A stretch of 64,000 nucleotides of DNA from Ophiocordyceps camponoti-saundersi (nom. inval.) (taxonomy: Eukaryota; Ascomycota; Sordariomycetes; Hypocreales; Ophiocordycipitaceae). The notes beneath the pieces were generated by a model. It did no database searches and was not told where the DNA came from. It was given only the letters and a program-made list of their open reading frames with translations. The position numbers and the translations under genes were made by a program. The stretch is from assembly GCA_003339415.1 (NCBI GenBank), contig PDHQ01000040.1:150380-214379 (forward strand), given 5' to 3'. This document shows, one piece after another, positions 31,591 to 43,071 of the stretch. Position 1 is the first letter of the stretch, and the number at the start of each line of letters is the position of its first letter.

Positions 31591-33951
31591 TTTAGGGTGA
31601 AATATGTACTATGGGCAAATCGATACGGAATGTGAGGGCGTCCAACGGCTGGAGTGATAGTCATGTGTATTAGGAGAAGTTGAGATGAGCAGAACAGGAC
31701 ACAGGGCCAGTGTATAAATATAAAATCCAGAAGAGCAGTAGAAATATACAGACGTACCTTGACTCAAATACGAGCTCGTATGGGGAAAGGTTCAGAAGTG
31801 CCTGATGATGGGAAGGATGCCAGCATTCTGTATGCATATGTATATATATATACATATATATAGTAGGATGTTGTACGTATGTAGATCGTATGTATAGCGG
31901 TGGTGAATCAAGAAACCATCTTGAGTTGCGCAGGTGTTGTTGCTCTCTTACATGGTTAAGAATGATGGGTCGTCACGACATGTGGACAGAGACGTTTATC
32001 ATGGCGGTATGGACCAGAATAAAATTCGATGGCGACGAGCTCTCGAGCATACTGGTTATTTGCATCTTCCTGAGCACCTTTATTTAGAAGCTACGAAGTC
32101 TGTCCTGTCACCGGGCAGAGGGTGGCAGTCGGGATCATGTGGGATGCAAGCTTTCTTGAGGCGCAAATTTAAGCTTATTGCGGTCACGGTCAATGCCTCG
32201 CTTACGGATGGGGAATTTCGTCACGCTTGCTTCTATTTCGAGGCCTCACCTCGTACATATGTAGGAAGGCATGTATACACAAACACTTACACAAGCAGAC
32301 TTGATATATATAACCAGCTAGCTTTGGCAACGCGTCTGCAAAGCCTCACTTGTTCATCTTTACTACAGCCTTACAAGCACCCTGTGCTGCGAAAAACCAT
32401 CTCTTGCTGATAATTGCTATTGCTCTTTGCTCGGATACTTGCTCACGACTATACCCTTTCTCATCTGCCAAGATAAACCCCTTGACAGGGCTACCAGGTC
32501 GTCTCAAAACCATAGTTCTCGTATAATGGAGAAGCATGCGGCAACTTTTCCAAGAGCGCCGGATTAGCGTTATGTCGTTACAAGATGTTATGCGATATAA
32601 CATGCATCTGACAACTCTTATCTGAGAATCATGCGCATCGTCCCCTTTCAACTGTCGCGTCGTCGTCACCCTCCTTAACACCGATTGGACAGGTACAAGG
32701 TTTTTCATCCTTCCACCTCCGGATCACACTGCGTCAAGGATACGGATCCCACCCAGAGGGTCGGGTCACGCCCATGGGATCAGTTCATAAAGTTTCAGAA
32801 GGAGCTCTTTAAACCTTTCTAGCCCCTTGGCGAGAGTAGCTTGCAAGGTCTCTGAGGGTAAGATGAATAAAGGGGGCATCGTCAAAGAGATGAACGGGCC
32901 TCAGAAGCCGACTGTATCCTGTAGCACATGGGGTGAAGAAGAGCGCCAATCTATACCCCTAGCCGTGCTGACCGCGCCTGCTCACAGGTTAATATGCACC
33001 CTTTTCCCAGTTCAACTACCTAGGTACCTAGGTAGGTGAGAGCGGACGAGGAGGTAGTGCCCGGCCGACGATCCCGCATGCCGCCGACGCTCATCCGCCC
33101 TACTCCCGAAGCCCCGCGACCCCTTCTATGCCCCACTTTCCTCAATCGGTGTTGTCCGTAGCCGTGCCAGCGGACTTGTTGGAGATGCGGCCGTGGCTCT
33201 TTGGGGGGGGGAGAGGCAAGGAGGGAGATGATGGAATATGTGTATGCAGTAGATGTGAACCATCTCTGATGATTTGGAAGAAGGGAGTTGCTAACAGACT
33301 GTACCCGCAGGTTCCGGGTGCAAGGGTTGCTAAAGAACTCGTTGCTTGGGCTGGAAGAAGGGAGATGCCAGCCCGAAAGCCGGCAAAGCTGCCGCCGGAA
33401 GAAGGGTACGAAGCAGGCCGACCTCGGGTGATGTTGATGGGTAGGTAGGTAGCTAAGCTGGCCATAGCGGTCAAGCTACGGATTTCAGGCTCAGGGCAGG
33501 GAAAAACAAGAGACAGGCAAAGGCGAGTTCGAGCCCAGTCTCTACGGGTAATTGACAGAGGATTAGCCCTTACAATTTGTTCAGCCAGTGGCCAACGACC
33601 GGGACTCTGAACCGTTTAGTCTGAACCCACTCTCAGATAGCATGGAGAACTCAAGCGCCGAGGGTGCCAAAAGCAGTCCTGGTCGATGAACTGCAGGATA
33701 AAGACGTTGCAGGACATCAGCTACTGACGGATTTCGATCTTGAACTGGTCGATCCTTCATCACTCTCGAGCTGCATTAACACCGCGACTGCCAAGGGCGT
33801 CAATAGCAGCCCGGGTCAACGGGACGCAGGATGGAGATGCTCAAGGACATTGTATGGCAGAACCTCATTCATGGATTAAGAGCAACTTTCTCTATAAAAG
33901 ACTCGTCATCGATCTTAACTGATATAGCTATATACAGATGATAAGCATAGT
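31591..33951. other. long intergenic region with simple repeats
   Basis: About 2.4 kb without a supportable gene. A TATA-like tract is at 31711-31724, a TA repeat at 31839-31862, and CCTAGG/TAGG-rich palindromic sequence at about 33008-33032 and 33440-33453. Short open frames lack family resemblance. Confidence 0.45.
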
Positions 33952-34974
33952 TCAGCTCCCCCAAATCAAGCTCGCCCAGATGCCCAACAAGGAACCAAAT
34001 CTCCGAAAAGCGCGTATAATCCATCGCTTGAAGGGGTAAAGGAAGGAAAGCAGATTGATACCCTTTCTTTCAGAAGTTGAGATATGCTGCTTCCTTTCAG
34101 AGATTGAGATATACTGCTTCAATTCAGAGATCGAGATATGCTGCTTCGGACGTATCACCCTTCTAGCGAGGAGGACGACAGGGTCACCCCCAAACAATAA
34201 ATAGTGACGCGTCCATTGAGAGGATCCAAATCGACGAGTTCGAAGCTCATCCACGTACCGAGGCGCAGGGGAAACGTCGCCGATAATCTCGCGATAGTCA
34301 TCCCCCAAGATGGAGGAATAATCTTGGGCGCCGCTCCCTACGCAGTCTCTGCGTCGACACCGGCTACATGGACGATCTTCTATCCTGTAGTCGGGCCCAG
34401 GCTGGAGATTATGCCGGAGATGGGGGATGCGCATTGCCTGATATTCTCGCGTATAGTACATGGGATGGCGGTCGCCAGATGCAAAGTAGCCTTCTCGGTG
34501 TGAATTCCGGCAACACGGACAACGGCTGTCTTCGAGTATGTGCTTGAAGGCCACGAAATTGCTGCTGGCGTCTGAATAAAGATGCTCAGGCGGCATATAA
34601 AATCCATCGTCGTCTGAAAATCTCGAAGCATGATAATTAATATTTGCGATGACTGGTTCATTTCCATGCCTCATCTGTGTTCCTCCCTGCTGTAGGACCC
34701 CGTGTTCCTGCTCATGCTCGTTGTTTGCTTCGTCTTCAGAGTCCTCATACTCCTCCGTCGGTGGCGTTATGAGGTCGGGGAGAGTCGACCTCGTCCGGGC
34801 AGGGCTAGAATTCGACGAGGACGACCTGTCATAACCATGTTCTTTGCATAAGAAATAAGTCGCCATTGCGAGCTCTAAGAGCGTTTTGCTGGCGCGATCC
34901 GTCACACACTTGTCGCATGGACATAGAGGACATGGCCGGCAGCAGGTCTCGTTCGGCTCCCCGTTAGGAGCCAT
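33952..34974 (-). CDS. Cys-rich orphan protein with a 9-residue triple repeat
   Basis: Not recognised. Intronless frame of 340 residues starting MAPNGEPNETCC. The N terminus has a dense cysteine cluster, CC-x2-C-x2-C-x-C-x2-C, at residues 11-23, and two further short Cys groups occur later (CPCC and CSRCRRRDC), suggesting metal binding. An acidic Ser/Thr-rich stretch follows at about 50-95. Near residue 290 come three tandem 9-residue units of the type KQHISISE[LR], encoded by a 27-base tandem at about 34068-34149. The end is basic then hydrophobic (GSLLGIWASLIWGS). There is no signal peptide. Codon composition and the long frame support a gene, but with no relative known to me it stays an orphan. 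Confidence 0.55.
   Translation of the reverse strand: MAPNGEPNETCCRPCPLCPCDKCVTDRASKTLLELAMATYFLCKEHGYDRSSSSNSSPARTRSTLPDLITPPTEEYEDSEDEANNEHEQEHGVLQQGGTQMRHGNEPVIANINYHASRFSDDDGFYMPPEHLYSDASSNFVAFKHILEDSRCPCCRNSHREGYFASGDRHPMYYTREYQAMRIPHLRHNLQPGPDYRIEDRPCSRCRRRDCVGSGAQDYSSILGDDYREIIGDVSPAPRYVDELRTRRFGSSQWTRHYLLFGGDPVVLLARRVIRPKQHISISELKQYISISERKQHISTSERKGINLLSFLYPFKRWIIRAFRRFGSLLGIWASLIWGS
34068..34149 (-). repeat. 27-base coding minisatellite, three copies
   Basis: Three units start at 34071, 34098 and 34125 (plus-strand CAG landmarks), each encoding one KQ[HY]IS[IT]SE[LR] unit of the orphan protein. The units differ at only a few bases. Confidence 0.8.
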
Positions 34975-36460
34975 GGCGGTCGGGGAATGATGTTGAACAG
35001 TCGGTTACTCTTTCTGATTGGAAAGAAGAACTGAAGTCTTCTTAGTTCTTCCGATCTAGCCTGGACTGACGGTGATGGCGATGTCACCGGGTTGCGGATT
35101 GACGCGATAGACGGGCGTGGTAAGAAACGGAGGATTTCATGGGCGACATCAGTCCCTTATTAAATAGGATATGAGCAGTGAGTCACTCAGGAGGGTTTAT
35201 AGAGAGTCTTCGGGTTGATGATGTCAAATGCATCTCTGAATCCTGTAATGACCTTGGCCTTACATTTACTCCCTACGTTAGTAGGTATTATCATCCGCGA
35301 AGCCGCAGCTACATATTGCGTGGCAGAAGGGCTGCAGATAGGAGGACGACAGAGGCTAGGTGGCCTACCTATGTCCCTCACTTTTCCTCTCTGTAGCCTG
35401 ACCCCCTTTTCATTCTTATACCGTCATACGTACGTACACATACTCGACTGTGCGTGTCTTCCCCCCCCTTTACGTGTTATGGGTTACTACATACTAACTA
35501 TATACTCCCACCTACCTGGGGGTATAGGCCAGGCTGTCGTCCAAAAAACCTTGTTTCTGATGCACTACGTCCTCCTTTCAACCGAGTTATCAGGGAAAGG
35601 TCCGTACACGCCTAGGTGATAGGTAAGTATGTAGCCCTGACGAGCCCGAACGATCCGCCAGATGGGAAGACGACCCTTGATGGAAGTGATTCAAGCTGAG
35701 GCGATATCCGCTTCCACCCTCTGATGCATAACTCCATCTCAGGCAAACCGCGTTCACAGATTCAAGGCTCGATAGGGTTCCTTCTGCTCGGATTATTCGC
35801 GTGGGCAATTAATATCTACCCAAGCAGTTTGCACAAGAGGAGTGGTCATTTGTTGTTAACTTCAGGACAAGGTACAAGCAAGTCCAAAGCAATACTAGCA
35901 AGGCTTAAGTGAAGCTACCAAGGCTCAAGCAGCTGAGGAATAGTAAAAGTATTTGCTCCAGACCAGAAAGATTCTTTCACCTGCAACCCGGACCTAGCGC
36001 CGGCAAGCTAGGATAACTCCGCTGTCAAAAACAACAAAGACTGTTCACACACCTTAGCTGGAAGGCAGAATCCCAGGATGATCCAACTTATTCAAGCTCC
36101 ATGCAAGCTGAAACCATCGTCTCTTGGTAAGCTAGCCGTGACTTGTAGGCAGATTCCTTATCTTTCCGCCGAGGTTGAGTTCTAAGCCTTAAAGGGGAGC
36201 AAGAGGAGGTAACTTGCTGGAGAAAGAAACTCAAAGCAACTCCCTCTTAGCATATTCAGTGTATATAGAGTGTAAGTAGCTTGCATGGAAAATGAAATCC
36301 GTCACATGTTTTCATATGTAGTTGTCGACTGTCTCTGTATGTACGACAAAAAAAAGCAGCAATAGAGCCTAATCTCCATCTCAACACATGTTTCTTAAGT
36401 TTCCGAGCAAATCCATCCTTCCGGTCATGTCATAGAGTCGTGATAGTGGTCGATAGCAAT
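34975..36460. other. intergenic region, nothing recognised
   Basis: No gene supported. Contains a short C run at 35461-35468 and otherwise unremarkable sequence. Confidence 0.45.
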
Positions 36461-36667
36461 TCAAAAGCAGCCGCCACGGCGACCATCCCAACGTCTGCGA
36501 TTATCCTCACAGACACAGATCTTGACCCTCGGATCCCAACGCGTGCCGGGGAAGATGACGCATTCTCTCTCACGGGCTTCAAGAGCGTTGTCGGCTTTGT
36601 CTTCGTTTAGAGGGTGGGCGAGGCCAGAGACGGCGAGCGTAGCGAGAAGGAGGTTGGACAGGAACAT
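36461..36667 (-). CDS. small secreted peptide, 4 Cys (68 residues)
   Basis: Family not recognised. A signal peptide MFLSNLLLATLAVSGLAHP is followed by a short acidic pro-like segment (NEDKADNALEA) and a basic mature part of about 35 residues with four cysteines: one early, a CVC pair, and one two residues from the end (RRGGCF). Net positive charge, size and the pre-pro layout resemble secreted antimicrobial or effector peptides. A canonical TATAAATA lies about 115 bases upstream on the same strand, at 36781-36788, which supports a transcribed gene. The ending (CxC, then Arg/Gly-rich, then Cys plus one hydrophobic residue) loosely recalls the 12-Cys protein at 31153-31590. Confidence 0.6.
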   Translation of the reverse strand: MFLSNLLLATLAVSGLAHPLNEDKADNALEARERECVIFPGTRWDPRVKICVCEDNRRRWDGRRGGCF

Positions 36668-38870
36668 GATGAGCGGAGAGCTGTCGTTTAATATATAATG
36701 GAAAGTGTTTGTTCTTCAGTCTTTGCAATAGATGAGATTTTGTAGTTGATGATATCGAACAACGACAAGAAGAGATGCAGTATTTATACGTTTGGATGCC
36801 TTGGCAATTCAGATGAGAAAGATCAAGTGCTCACTGGTGTGATATCCATCACACGTTAGTGCACACGAATGACAAAAGGAGTTGTCGTCGATCCGTAAGA
36901 CCTAGAGGCATAGGCAGTGGAATTTGGAGATAAGCCGTCGCAGTCGGACTTCATCCTATGGTGCCGATTGCCGAGTCTGACAAGGCATTCAGCCGTATTG
37001 GATGTGAAGTTGGAGGAGAAGCACGGATTAGTTGCGAGATCTACGAGTCAGCCGCTGCCCAAGGCAAGACACGTCATAAATAGAAATAAGCTCCCTTGCA
37101 TTCAGTGAAGCTGGCAGTTTTTACATCAGATTCTCCTCAACCCTTGGAGTAAAGTCTAGAGCTATATCTTCAAGGCGTTTCCTCATAGCCCAAGGCAGCA
37201 ATTCGTCAGCCGCGGGTTTCGCCTTGACGATACATGCAGGTAGCAAAGAGATTGTTGCGGTCTCCTGTTTCTGTCACAGACGCAGCTCAGAGATGGTCAG
37301 ATAATAATAACCACTACAAGGGCGCTGCCGTGACCAAACAACAGCCTCTTTCCAGCAGTTATGAACGTACATACATACTTATACACACATACAAAATACG
37401 CCTGTTGCACAAACTATGCCGAGTTGCCATTCCGATATGCCGTACTTGAACAAAACCCACCTTGACTCGTATAGTGTTCCCCTAAAGCTGCCCCATACTC
37501 GGTTAGCTCCGCCGTCCGTCCTGGAAAAGAGAGGAAGAAAAGCAGCAAGGGATACTTCGGCACATAAGAGCCGGTTCGGAGGGGCCCGGAACATCTCGAG
37601 GGTGAATAGAGAGGAGCGACGGAATTGAAGCCGAGTTGCACGACCAACTCGAAGCTGCATCAAGCATCTCGGGAGAATCGCAAAGAGTGCATCCCGCCGA
37701 AGATCTTGGATGACGTCACGTCAAGTTTCACTGACAGATGGCCCGGCTTCGTAAGATTTGCATATCCGGCTCCATGGGGAAAAGTGAGGCAATAAGCATA
37801 ATCTTGATGCAACTTTCTTCAGCGAGCAGGGTTTAAACGTCTCTTTGCTTGCGCCCCCCTTTTTCCTCCGCTGCGAATCCGAGAGTGATTTGCGCATTGG
37901 AATGTTTGGACGTGTTTGTTTGAGGACACGTTGGCCGGTAGAGTTGCCTGTCGCTTCCCCGTAGCGCCACCTCCTCACTGATACCGGGGAGAGGGTTATC
38001 CTGCGGAGGTGTCTACGATTAGTTTTGGTGAAAGACGACTCGCTAAGCCGCTGGGGTACTTACTAGTAACCTCTGCAGTCAACATGTTGTCGGTGGCTTC
38101 GCGAGTCGCGGATTCGCTTTTTGAACATGGCCGATTCAGGTGCTCCAGTGATGTTGACGCGGGCTGGAAGCAAAAGACAATCAGCTCTATGTATGTAAGA
38201 GTTGGTGAGATGTGAACGGCTTATTCTCACACCTAGTTATCATGTATATATAATGCATCTCTCTTATCCTCTACCATGCATTGTCCTGCGTTTCTGATCT
38301 CCCCCCTTCTATTCCACTCTGTTCTCCTCCTCCGCAACCTGCTTTGCCATCCTGACCCTCCCCTCCTTTGACCCCCATAACCCCCAACAATATGGAAATT
38401 ATGCACGCTCAAGGCCCACTCGTGCCCATTTATCTTGACCCTCTGACACATTCCTTTTTATTCCTTTATTGCTTATTGTCGTTCCTCTAATTGTGGCGGA
38501 TCGAACCACCTCGCATTGCTTGCATGTATCTACATACACATGTATCCAAAGTCTAATATTCCTTGCCAATGACATTCCCGTATCCCTTGAAGAGAGGCAG
38601 AGAGAGAGAGAGAGAGAGAGATGGAGAAAGCATTCTCTGCATGAGGAAAGTGTCGTCATAAAGGGGGCCAACGTGGATCTCACTGAACCCTGAAACTACC
38701 TAGATAGATGCACGAGTCAGTATGGCCCATAAAACAGCGTTGAAGGCTGTTCTTCAGTAGCTAGTTTTGACCGCAATTGTTGTTCTTGGAGGCCTCAGGT
38801 CTTGAAATACTCTTCCACTCCCGTATGTATGCTTCATTAGACTCCCAGACTGTCTTTACCACAACCGGCC
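36668..38870. other. intergenic region, GA microsatellite
   Basis: About 2.2 kb with no gene supported. A GA repeat lies at about 38598-38621, and a second TGACGTCA palindrome at 37711-37718 is not close to any start. Confidence 0.45.
36781..36788 (-). promoter_or_regulatory. TATA box of the 68-residue secreted peptide gene
   Basis: TATAAATA read on the minus strand, about 115 bases before the start codon, a normal distance for a fungal TATA element plus leader. Confidence 0.5.
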
Positions 38871-40109
38871 ATGGCTCTCCACGACGAGGTCTTCTACTTA
38901 ATGCCATCACTACTCTCGAGACAACATCTATATCTTGTCGCTTTATGCACCAGTCATTACCTTGTTGGATCCTTCTTCTTCGATCTAATCCATTGGCTCT
39001 CCCACAACTGTCACAGGTCCTCGTTCCGTGCCCTACGACTGCTCGCCCAGGCTCACTCAGTCCACCACCGATTCTTCGACAGAAACCTACAATTCAACCA
39101 CAAGTTTCGCCTGCAAAACATCTTCACCCACTTGACGTTGGAGCTATCATGTCAAGTCGTTGGCAGCGTCCTCAGCTGGCTACTCAGTCGGCTCTTGATT
39201 GACAAGACTCGACTGCTACTGAATCGAGACCTGGTCTTGGTTCTGGCCTTTCAAGTCGCCCGGGCTTGTGTCGTCGCGTGGAACTCCGGATACGACAAGA
39301 ACCACATCCCGTACTCGAAGCTACCCAAAGATCCGCACTTCTTTCTCGTCGGTCCTCAATATCATGCTTTGCATCACATCGACCCCGTCAACTACTTTGG
39401 ATCAACAACGCGATTGATGGATTGGATATTCGGCACCTCTTTTACATTCCGAGGCAGACGAGTGGCGATGACGGGACACGGCGGAGCCTTGGGTCAGGCT
39501 CTCGCTAAACAGCTCCGTCGACAGGGCGTCACGTCCATCAAGCCTATAAAGTATGGTGTCGACTGGACTTTCGATGATTACTCGAAGCTCGAATCCATCC
39601 TCGCCGATATCGACATCTTGATCTTAGCACACGGATCCAAGAACAGCAAAGACGCCTTTGAAGCAAACTGCACATCTGCCAGAACCATCATCGAGATTTT
39701 CCGCAAAACTAGTTCTCGTTCCAAGTCAAAGATACTGCCAGAAGTATGGTACGTCGGTAGTGAAGCCGAGTTTCACGGCTCCTGGATAGACAGCATGAAA
39801 GACTACACGGATTCGAAACGTGCCTTTGCTCGCTTCGCCCGGGCTTACTATGATGATGAGGCCTTCAACTATCGGCACATCGTCCCCGCGGCCTTCAAAT
39901 CACCCATGGGTCCGGCTCTCGTCTCGGCTGATTGGGCTGCTAGAGTTGCCCTGTGGTGGATATCTCGGGGGGCAAGATACGTGCCGGTGACGTATACCGG
40001 ATTCGCTTACGCCAATTACTTGCGATTCATGTATTGGGTGAAGCCTTCTGGAGCGCCAGCTGACGCGGCTCAATCACGCTTGACTGGGGCTGATCCGGTA
40101 AAGATATGA
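38871..40109 (+). CDS. fatty-acid-hydroxylase/sterol-desaturase domain fused to short-chain-dehydrogenase-like domain
   Basis: Intronless frame of 412 residues. The first half carries the three histidine motifs of the fatty acid hydroxylase/desaturase superfamily: HWLSH (41-45), HSVHH (62-66) and HALHH (165-169), with hydrophobic segments around them, so a di-iron membrane enzyme of the ER is expected. The second half begins TFRGRRVAMTGHGGALG at about 193-208, a Rossmann-type Gly motif, and has YTDSK (312-316), the Tyr-x3-Lys of short-chain dehydrogenases. The layout recalls plant CER1/CER3-type wax proteins, which join the same hydroxylase half to a Rossmann-like WAX2 half. The substrate could be a fatty aldehyde, fatty acid or sterol; the sequence does not decide. 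It stands alone with no biosynthetic neighbours. Confidence 0.8.
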   Translation: MALHDEVFYLMPSLLSRQHLYLVALCTSHYLVGSFFFDLIHWLSHNCHRSSFRALRLLAQAHSVHHRFFDRNLQFNHKFRLQNIFTHLTLELSCQVVGSVLSWLLSRLLIDKTRLLLNRDLVLVLAFQVARACVVAWNSGYDKNHIPYSKLPKDPHFFLVGPQYHALHHIDPVNYFGSTTRLMDWIFGTSFTFRGRRVAMTGHGGALGQALAKQLRRQGVTSIKPIKYGVDWTFDDYSKLESILADIDILILAHGSKNSKDAFEANCTSARTIIEIFRKTSSRSKSKILPEVWYVGSEAEFHGSWIDSMKDYTDSKRAFARFARAYYDDEAFNYRHIVPAAFKSPMGPALVSADWAARVALWWISRGARYVPVTYTGFAYANYLRFMYWVKPSGAPADAAQSRLTGADPVKI

Positions 40110-43071
40110 TGCCAATGAGTTGAGGACCGAAGAGCTGAGTCTGTGCTTCATTGCTGCTGCTGGGGAAAGTGATTCGTTCAATAGACATTGCGTTCTCGCT
40201 GGCGCCCTTGCAACAACTAACAAGAGATGCTGGACCTGAGAGAGAAGGTATCCGTAACTGCAATCAACATATGCTGTGCCGGCAACTGACCTCTCAAACG
40301 ACTACACGTCAATTATGACCACAGATGCATGTGGTACTGGACGACATCATGTAGCCCGTTCAGCCCAAGAACTAAGAGGAAGCAAAAATCGCCTCAACCA
40401 ACCGTCTCAATGCAGAGTCATGGCTTCTGGCGAGGATATGAAAACTCAGCTTTCGCGGGATGAATGTTCCAGGGGTAAGACGGGACGAGGTTCAATCAGG
40501 ACGAAGCGTGTCATTTACCTGCTGCTATCATCCGCAGTTGTACTTCTTCTCGAAACTGGCCACGGCGACGCAGAACAAAGCGTATAAGCGATAACGAGCC
40601 GTACGCGAGGCAAGAGAACAGAGAATAGTTGGCAAATGAGATGAAGGAAGCTGTGAAAACAACCAAGGGAAATTATCCAGTTGAATATGGTTACATCAAC
40701 TCTTGAACTTCAAGATCAGGCGGAGTGCTGTAGCGAGGTTGCTAGGAGAAAGAATTAGCCTAAACAGCTAGTTTCAGTAGAGTTGCCAGGAAGAGAGACC
40801 AGCATCTAGTACATCAACGCGTCAAGCCAACCCGCGACTATGTATATGTGATGTTCATCCTTGTGAAACTAGTATAACAGCCCTTTTCGGCTCTGTCGTT
40901 ACAAGTCCGGTCAGGTCAAGTCGTGCAGGCGTCGGTTGTGATAACCACACGTCGACAGACTTATCAGATACCTAAATACACGTAAGCGCACCTCTCGTTT
41001 GGCTTCCCTTGACATGTCCGGTCCAAAACCAGAGCAGAGCCGTCCTCTTCAACATCATCATCTTCAAACTACATAGCGAGGACAGGCGAGAAGCTCAAAC
41101 GTCGATTCTGAGCTTCTCCTCTGGTGTTTCGGCCACATGGATCTCCCGCGCAATCGGCTCCCTTGCAACAAGGGTTTTGGAAACTAATTCCGTGGAAAAG
41201 CCTGTTGTTAAAGAAGCTAGAGTATCATCTGTGATCTCCGGGATATTTTTTAACCCATGGTTGGCGGAGTCCAAGTTCTACCGCTGACTGGCTGCAATAA
41301 ACATGGCATGCCTCAACGCCAGCTCACAAGCCTGATGCGTAATAATGTCCGCCTTGGGAGGCCAAGAAGTTGCCTACAGGAATTAGAATTTGGGCGCTTG
41401 TGTCGTCTCGGGCATCTGCGTCGTCCTCGATGCGTTTCGCATCCTCACCGTCTTCTTCACCACAAACTGTCACTCCTTCGATGCAGCCTTTCTTATGATT
41501 CGGTATAGCCTCCTTATAATCTTCGAGTCATGAATCACCTTTATAGAGCGGATACTCCAGATACTCCAGCATACCTCCGATACTCGTATAGAAAACCCAG
41601 GCGCAGTGAAAAAAGGCCTTATCGCCGAGGGAAGGCTAATGGCGAGAGGGAGAATAGCGCAACTCTTCCTTTATACTAAATGAATACTCGATAGTAATCC
41701 AGGGTGTTTCGAAGCAAAAGGTACAAGGAGTGGTGAGATACTTTAACGGAGAGGGTTGATACTTCTTCTGACGTAGGTTGGGACGGGATCACGTGTGAGA
41801 CGTGACAGACATTTAGAGTCTACAGAGTGTGCAAGTTGAAGTTGACAAGACGACCGGAGACTTGCTTGAGGCCTCGAAATAGAGCGTCGGGATAACTGAT
41901 GGGCATCTTGAACGAGTCAGACCTTTCCTCAGAGACGAACTATACGAATCATCAACGAGGCTGAGCTTTTTAATCTTCAAGGCAGGCATTGCTAGCTGAC
42001 GTTGCGTCGTCGTGGCGCCAAGGAAATGCGATTTACGGCCCACTACTTACTTGTTCGCATTCTTACCAGCCTTTGCTATGCGAGCTTAAGGCGACGGATA
42101 CAAAAGTTTAGCAGCACTGATAAATTGACGACGGCGAGGCTGGAGTTGATAGAGCTCAATGTCGAGGAACTTGTTAGAAACTAAGGGACAGCTCACACGC
42201 CGAAAAGGAGGCTATCTGGATTTTCACTTTATCGCATGGCAACAACGTAGACCGCGTATAACTCCCGTGTCCTTGAGGCGGAAGGAAAAGTGAGCCGTAA
42301 ATAGACACTTGCAATCGAACAGAAGTTGAAACCTTGAAACGGACGGCTTTCAGTCCCGGCAAAGCGACGTTCCAATCACTTGTCGTCCTCCGATTGGTAA
42401 CAGGATAGAAGTCATGTGGCGATGAGTTGTTCCAAAGTTACACATGCATAAAGACCTTTGAATGCCGAGGGGGTTTTCGTAGAAGTGCCTCGTGTTAACT
42501 GCCAACCTTCAACCTGAAGTCTTGCCATTCCACAGATCTGTATATATTTTTAGCCATCATCATGCAACTGTGTATGTATGTATGTGTAACAGCCCAAGTC
42601 TTATTTTCCGGGTGCATCTTTTTTTTCCAGACCACTGTGATGCTCATGATCTGTGCCATGACTGCTTCAGTCTGTCGCCTTTGACGCTTATAACTGGAAA
42701 CACTTTCTGTCCTTCCATGAAGCAGAGGTTTCTTTAATACCTGTGTACTATCTTTCTCCTTCTATCCAACGAGCCTTTCCAAACGCGCGTTCTGACTCTT
42801 CAGACTTGGTTCCGGTCAGCCGGTCCGGCTGCCGATAACCTTGTTCTTTTCGTATCGGCATACGTACTTCAGGAAGCATAGCCACGACAGTCTTCAGCTT
42901 CTAATATGCGAATCCCACAGAGTTGTCTTGGCCAGACGAAAGGCGTGTCTGCTGGGTATAAATTGACGGTAAATCCGGCCAGATCATCTCATCTGACACC
43001 GTCGTCAATCACCTCTCATTCGAAGCCCCTCGATCACTTCTCATCTGATAATCCCAATCACTTCTTGAAAA
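40110..43071. other. long intergenic region, possible decayed sequence
   Basis: About 3 kb without a supportable gene. The minus strand at about 41270-41350 reads as a short protein-like stretch (ACELALRHAMFIAASQ) between stops, which may be a relic but is too short to identify. The end of the region holds the TATA element of the next gene. Confidence 0.4.
42957..42963 (+). promoter_or_regulatory. TATA box of the six-exon secreted gene
   Basis: TATAAAT, 109 bases upstream of the ATG at 43072, a typical TATA plus short leader distance. Confidence 0.5.
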
